A DNA stretch of 64,000 nt, from positions 1 through 64,000 of the forward strand of contig CAVVFO010000002.1 of the NCBI GenBank assembly GCA_963747595.1. Direction: 5' to 3'. The notes below the pieces were generated by a model. The model searched no databases, was not told where the DNA came from, and worked only from the letters and a program-made list of their open reading frames with translations. The stretch comes from Oleiagrimonas sp963747595. GTDB lineage: Bacteria; Pseudomonadota; Gammaproteobacteria; Xanthomonadales; Rhodanobacteraceae. Position 1 is the stretch's first letter. The number at the start of each line of letters is the position of its first letter. This document shows, one piece after another, positions 58,894-64,000 of the stretch. A program made the translations under genes and the position numbers.

Positions 58894-59793
58894 ATGAACC
58901 CTGACCCATCTCGACCGCGCAAGCCACCGGGTTCCAGCACGGTGCACCTGTCGCCCGGCGGCGGCGACACGGTGCTGGAGTGCCTGTGCCGGCAGTTTCC
59001 CGCCGTGTCGCGGCAGGAGTGGCTCGAGCGCATGCGACGCGGGCGGGTGCTGGATGCGGCGGCGCGGCCACTGCCGGTGGATGCGCCCATCGGGGACGGT
59101 CGGCGCGTGCATTATTTCCGCGAGGTCGCCAACGAGCCGCGCATCCCGGTGACGGCAACGGTGCTGCATGCCGACGCCCACCTGCTGGTGGTGGACAAAC
59201 CGCATTTCCTGCCGGTGATGCCTGCCGGCCGCTTCGTGCAGGAGACTCTGCTGACGCGGTTGCAGCGTCGCCTGGGGCATGCGGATCTGGTGCCGTTGCA
59301 TCGCATCGATCGGGCCACGGCGGGTCTGGTGCTGTTGTCCGTCGATGCGTCCAGTCGCGCGGCATACCAGGCACTGTTTCGCGAGCGGCGCATCGTGAAG
59401 TCGTACGAAGCGCTGGCGCCGCCGCTGCCGCAGCGTGCGTTTCCGTTTGTGTACCGCTCGCGGCTGGTGCGCGGCGATCCGTTCTTCCGCATGCGGGAAG
59501 AAGAAGGAGCCGCCAACAGTGAAACGCGCGTGGACGTCATCGAGCGCGGCAGGACGCTGTGGCGCTATGCGTTGACCCCGGTCAGCGGCCGCACGCACCA
59601 GTTGCGCGTGCACATGGCAGCATTGGGCGCGCCTCTCCTGCATGACCGCTGGTACCCGCAGCTGCAGCCACAGGCGGACGACGATCATGCCCGGCCGCTG
59701 CAGCTCCTGGCGCGGGCGCTGGAGTATGTCGATCCGTTGAGTGGTCAGCGCCGTGTCTGGCGCAGCCGTCGGCAGTTGCTGCCCGTAGAATAG
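58894..59793 (+). CDS. RluA-family RNA pseudouridine synthase
   Basis: This 299-residue enzyme has the pseudouridine synthase fold. Catalytic Asp139 is in HRIDRATAGL, with VVDKPHFLPVMP before and the conserved TPVSGRTHQLRVHMAALGAPLLHD after. The N-terminal 80 residues resemble a small S4-like RNA-binding domain. It isomerises uridines in rRNA or tRNA; the exact site is not predictable. It is the first of three rightward RNA-modification genes, with rsmC 39 bases downstream. Confidence 0.9.
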   Translation: MNPDPSRPRKPPGSSTVHLSPGGGDTVLECLCRQFPAVSRQEWLERMRRGRVLDAAARPLPVDAPIGDGRRVHYFREVANEPRIPVTATVLHADAHLLVVDKPHFLPVMPAGRFVQETLLTRLQRRLGHADLVPLHRIDRATAGLVLLSVDASSRAAYQALFRERRIVKSYEALAPPLPQRAFPFVYRSRLVRGDPFFRMREEEGAANSETRVDVIERGRTLWRYALTPVSGRTHQLRVHMAALGAPLLHDRWYPQLQPQADDDHARPLQLLARALEYVDPLSGQRRVWRSRRQLLPVE

Positions 59794-59832
59794 GCGGTCG
59801 CATGGCAACCTGCCGATGATGGAACGACACTG

Positions 59833-60903
59833 ATGATGGCCCCTTCACAGACGCCCTCCACCGCGGCACTGGAGACGCTGTTCCTGCCCGTCGAACGTGG
59901 CGACGTGCAGCTGGATGGCGCCGCATGCAGCCTGTTCCTGCGCGCGCGCAGCGGCGCGTGGTTGCAGCGCTGGCCATATGCACGACCTGTATGCGAGCAG
60001 AGCTTCAAGCCGTTTGCCGATGCGCTGTGCGGTGCAGGCGTCGAGGTGACGCCGGAGGCCACGTTGCCGCATGCGGGGTGCGTGCTGGCACTGCCGCCGC
60101 GCCAGCGCGACGAGGCGCGGGCACTGTTGGCGCGGGCAGTGCAGGTGGCCACGCCGGGCGGGCGGGTGATTGCCTGTCAGTCCAATGCGGAGGGCGCGCG
60201 CAGTGGCCAGGCCGATCTGGCACAACTGGCCGGACCGCTTTCCAGCCTGTCCAAGCACAAGTGCCGGGTGTATTGGACGGGGATCCTGACGGCATCGGCG
60301 GTCGATCTCCCTTTGGCGGACACCTGGCGGGCGCTGGATCTTCCACGAGCAGTGGGCGAGGGTGGGCTGATCAGTCGCCCGGGCCTGTTTGCATGGAATC
60401 GCGTGGATGCGGCTTCGGCCTTGCTGGCATCACAGCTGCCCGCGACATTGCACGGCCGCGCCGCGGACCTGGGCGCGGGTGATGGCTACCTCTCCACGCG
60501 GTTGCTGGCGCAGTGTCCGCAGATCCGTTCGCTGGATCTGTTCGAGGCCGAGGCGCGCGCGCTGGAGCCGGCGCGGCGCAATGTGGAGCACTGCAACGCG
60601 CAGCGCGATCTGCCGGTGGAACTGGGCATCCACTGGCACGATGTGACGACCGGCTTGCCCGGGTCCTACGACGTGATGATCAGCAATCCACCGTTTCACG
60701 TGGACAGACACGGGCGTCCCGCATTGGGGCAGAGTTTCATTGCCGCGGCGGCGGCAGCGCTCACATCACACGGACAGCTGTGGCTGGTGGCCAACCGGCA
60801 TTTGCCTTATGAAGCAACGTTGCGCGCGCACTTCAGGCAGGTTCGCGGTGTCATCGAGAAGGACGGTTTCAAGGTCTTCGCCGCTAGCGAGGCGCATGCA
60901 TGA
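59833..60903 (+). CDS. rsmC: 16S rRNA guanine-N2 methyltransferase RsmC-like
   Basis: This 356-residue protein has the two-part RsmC/RlmG layout: an N-terminal degenerate methyltransferase-like half and a catalytic half with GRAADLGAGDGYLSTRLL (AdoMet site) and ISNPPFH (NPPF amino-methyltransferase motif). It should methylate G1207 of 16S rRNA (m2G), though RlmG-type targets in 23S rRNA are an alternative. Two ATG codons (59833, 59836) start it. It overlaps the next gene by four bases (ATGA), showing translational coupling. Confidence 0.9.
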   Translation: MMAPSQTPSTAALETLFLPVERGDVQLDGAACSLFLRARSGAWLQRWPYARPVCEQSFKPFADALCGAGVEVTPEATLPHAGCVLALPPRQRDEARALLARAVQVATPGGRVIACQSNAEGARSGQADLAQLAGPLSSLSKHKCRVYWTGILTASAVDLPLADTWRALDLPRAVGEGGLISRPGLFAWNRVDAASALLASQLPATLHGRAADLGAGDGYLSTRLLAQCPQIRSLDLFEAEARALEPARRNVEHCNAQRDLPVELGIHWHDVTTGLPGSYDVMISNPPFHVDRHGRPALGQSFIAAAAAALTSHGQLWLVANRHLPYEATLRAHFRQVRGVIEKDGFKVFAASEAHA

Positions 60904-61637
60904 AACTGCTGCGCCGCGTCGCCAATCTGGGCTACGGCAGCCGCAAGCAGGTCGGCGTGATGTTTCGCCACGGCCGCATCACTGATGCGTCAGGTGTGCC
61001 GCTGTCCGCCGATGCCCGCGTGGCGCACGCGGATGTGCGCATCGACGGTGAACCGCTGGATCCGCCACCAGGCATGGTCATCATGCTGCACAAGCCGGCA
61101 GGCGTGACCTGTTCGCACAACGATGCCGGCCGGCTGGTGTTTGATCTTCTGCCACCACGGTTCTCCGCGCGCCGGCCGCAGCTGTCCTGTGTCGGTCGCC
61201 TGGACCGGGACACCACCGGTTTGCTGTTGCTGACCGATGACGGCGCGCTGCTGCACCGGATCATTTCGCCGCGTTCGCACCTGGCCAAATGCTACAAAGC
61301 CACGTTGGCCGAGGATGTGCGTGCGGATGCGGCGGAATATTTTGCATCCGGGACGGTGCGGCTGGCCAGCGACGATACGCCACTCGCACCGGCACAACTG
61401 CAGGTGCCGGCACCACGTCGCGTGCAGCTGACCATCACCGAAGGCCGCTATCACCAGGTACGGCGCATGTTCGCGGCGCTGGGTAATCATGTCGAAAGCC
61501 TGCACCGCATCGCCATCGGCAACCTGCGGCTGGGCGAGCTTCCGCCAGGCGCATGGCGTCTGCTGGAACCGCGGGAGAAATGCGCCTTGGCAGGGTGGAT
61601 CAAGGAGCAACGCGACGGATCCGCCTGCTTGCCTTGA
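60900..61637 (+). CDS. RsuA-type pseudouridine synthase
   Basis: This 245-residue protein has an N-terminal S4 domain (LRRVANLGYGSRKQVGVMFRHGRI) and an RsuA/RluB/E catalytic domain with Asp102 in GRLDRDTTGLLLLT and the late EGRYHQVRRMFAALG motif. RsuA itself makes pseudouridine 516 in 16S rRNA. Coupled to rsmC by an ATGA overlap, which fits shared 16S targets, but the precise uridine is inferred. The last eight residues (RDGSACLP) are encoded by the start of hairpin repeat C, so the protein's natural end has been extended or replaced by the repeat. Confidence 0.9.
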   Translation: MKLLRRVANLGYGSRKQVGVMFRHGRITDASGVPLSADARVAHADVRIDGEPLDPPPGMVIMLHKPAGVTCSHNDAGRLVFDLLPPRFSARRPQLSCVGRLDRDTTGLLLLTDDGALLHRIISPRSHLAKCYKATLAEDVRADAAEYFASGTVRLASDDTPLAPAQLQVPAPRRVQLTITEGRYHQVRRMFAALGNHVESLHRIAIGNLRLGELPPGAWRLLEPREKCALAGWIKEQRDGSACLP

Positions 61638-61720
61638 GTTTTCTAACGTTTTCGCAAGCAGGCGGCTCCGTCGCTCACGTTCCTGACCGAAGAAAATCCC
61701 CTGGGATTGCTCCGCCCTAC
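61612..61720. repeat. extragenic hairpin repeat, copy C
   Basis: The arms 61612-61632 and 61654-61674 are inverted repeats of 21 bases with one mismatch, containing CCGCCTGCTTGC and GCAAGCAGGCGG around a 21-base loop. The following TTCCTGACCGAAG, GGGATT and GCTCCGCCCTAC match copy B in order. Read leftward the unit starts GTAGGGCGGA. It overlaps the last nine codons of the pseudouridine synthase gene and ends about 60 bases before selO. It could also act as the operon's terminator. Confidence 0.75.
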
Positions 61721-61780
61721 CGGGTGACGCGCGCTTGATGTCCGCTGCGTGCGCGCCCACATCATGTGCATCGCTCGCAC

Positions 61781-63351
<1,571 letters not shown>

Positions 63352-63352
<1 letters not shown>

Positions 63353-63376
63353 AAAACCGGCGGGCAGTGCCCGCCG
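63352..63376 (-). terminator. rho-independent terminator of osmC
   Basis: Read leftward, CGGCGGGCA and TGCCCGCCG form a perfect nine-base inverted repeat (63376-63358; the innermost bases must form the loop) followed by GTTTTT. It lies 33 bases after the osmC stop codon. The rightward strand has no T-run, so it serves osmC. Confidence 0.75.
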
Positions 63377-63409
63377 ACCCTTGCCTGATTGTCGCTGCCG
63401 GCGCGGACG

Positions 63410-63838
63410 TCAGGCGGACTTCAGTCGCGCATCCATGGTGATGTGTGCGTTCAACACCTTGGAGACCGGGCACCCCTTCTTCGCCTTGTCGGCGATCTCC
63501 TCGAACGTGGCCGCATCCGTGCCCGGCACGTCGGCGGTGACATCCAGATGGAGGGCGCTGATCTCGAAGCCGTCATCGACCTTGTTCAATGTCACCTGCG
63601 CCTTGGTATGGATGCTTTCCGGCGTCAGGTCTTCCTCGCCGAGCATCAGCGACAACGCCATCGAGAAACAGGCCGCGTGTGCCGCGCCGATCAGTTCCTC
63701 GGGATTGGTGCCGGGGCCATCCTCGAAACGGGACTTGAAGCCGTAAGGTGCTTCCTGGAGCACCCCGGTCTCGGTCGAGATGCTGCCCTGGCCCTGCTTG
63801 ATATCGCCTTTCCAGACGGCGGAGGCGGATCTTTTCAT
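63410..63838 (-). CDS. osmC: OsmC peroxiredoxin
   Basis: This 142-residue protein is very like E. coli OsmC: GVLQEAPYGFKSRFEDGPGTNPEELIGAAHAACFSMALSL and KAKKGCPVSKVL. The two catalytic cysteines are Cys57 (peroxidatic) and Cys123. It reduces organic hydroperoxides and is usually induced by osmotic or stationary-phase stress. The start at 63838 has GAGGAA upstream; the frame is open to 63853. A terminator follows, so it is a single gene. Confidence 0.95.
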   Translation of the reverse strand: MKRSASAVWKGDIKQGQGSISTETGVLQEAPYGFKSRFEDGPGTNPEELIGAAHAACFSMALSLMLGEEDLTPESIHTKAQVTLNKVDDGFEISALHLDVTADVPGTDAATFEEIADKAKKGCPVSKVLNAHITMDARLKSA

Positions 63839-64000
63839 GGCATGTTTCCTCACGTGTGATGGATGTCATGGAGTCGCCGCCAGTATGGCGGGGTACAGCT
63901 TGATGCGAGCATAACGTGAAGCAGAAGCTGGACGCGTTCCCTGGCTACGCGTGTCGAATCCGCGTGCATGACCGTTGGGGCAGAACTGAATGTTCCCTTA

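Noticed and set aside
63968..64000. ATG near the window end opening a frame to the edge (MTVGAELN...)
   Set aside because: Only 11 codons are visible and there is no ribosome-binding site; it may begin a gene but cannot be supported.

Overview
The window is high-GC (roughly low-to-mid 60s percent), densely coding bacterial chromosome. Split methionine synthase behind an ArsR-methyltransferase gene, a giant NAD-glutamate dehydrogenase, a lipid A biosynthesis N-terminal-domain membrane protein, many secreted S9/S10/M28 peptidases and TonB/FadL outer-membrane proteins point to a gammaproteobacterium of the Xanthomonadales (Lysobacterales), most like the Rhodanobacteraceae. This is inference from gene content; no 16S gene is present.

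Layout. 1-6.8 kb: the end of a tRNA-Val, a small membrane protein, a leftward methionine-synthase operon (ArsR-methyltransferase regulator, then MetH as two proteins) and a rightward acyl-CoA dehydrogenase with a clear terminator. 6.8-11.5 kb: a two-gene RND efflux operon under a promoter covered by a perfect palindromic operator. 11.8-24 kb: NAD-glutamate dehydrogenase, an S9 peptidase, succinate-semialdehyde-type dehydrogenase, a DJ-1/PfpI protein, NAD kinase and a 5'-nucleotidase. 24-31 kb: dimethylargininase, an S10 peptidase, a TPR-sulfotransferase, and a TetR regulator with FadL. 31-39 kb: a frameshifted nitroreductase, an ABC-2 exporter pair, MltF, a methyltransferase, ChaC, a secreted ChaN/EreA-like protein and ThpR. 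39-47 kb: a TonB receptor, an M28 peptidase, RNase T2, a VOC-cupin protein and a PIN-domain protein. 47-53 kb: RhlE, threonine aldolase, a second S10 peptidase, a DUF4396 membrane protein and an FKBP. 53-64 kb: an HDOD protein, the NfeD-slipin pair, an S9A oligopeptidase, three RNA-modification enzymes, SelO and OsmC.

Most genes are housekeeping or envelope functions, in short operons or singly. I see no CRISPR array, prophage, transposase, or clustered defence or biosynthetic system. The structures gene annotation does not explain are extragenic: (i) a 266-bp MITE-like element with 33-bp terminal inverted repeats and a long inner hairpin, in the divergent FKBP/HDOD promoter region; (ii) a family of hairpin repeats sharing a CCGCCTGCTTGC / GCAAGCAGGCGG stem, two good copies and one degenerate, one of which forms the last codons of a pseudouridine synthase; (iii) palindromic operators upstream of the efflux operon and of the TetR-fadL unit.

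I do not see convincing evidence of an entirely new multi-gene system. The two repeat families and the regulator/methionine-synthase arrangement are the best leads.
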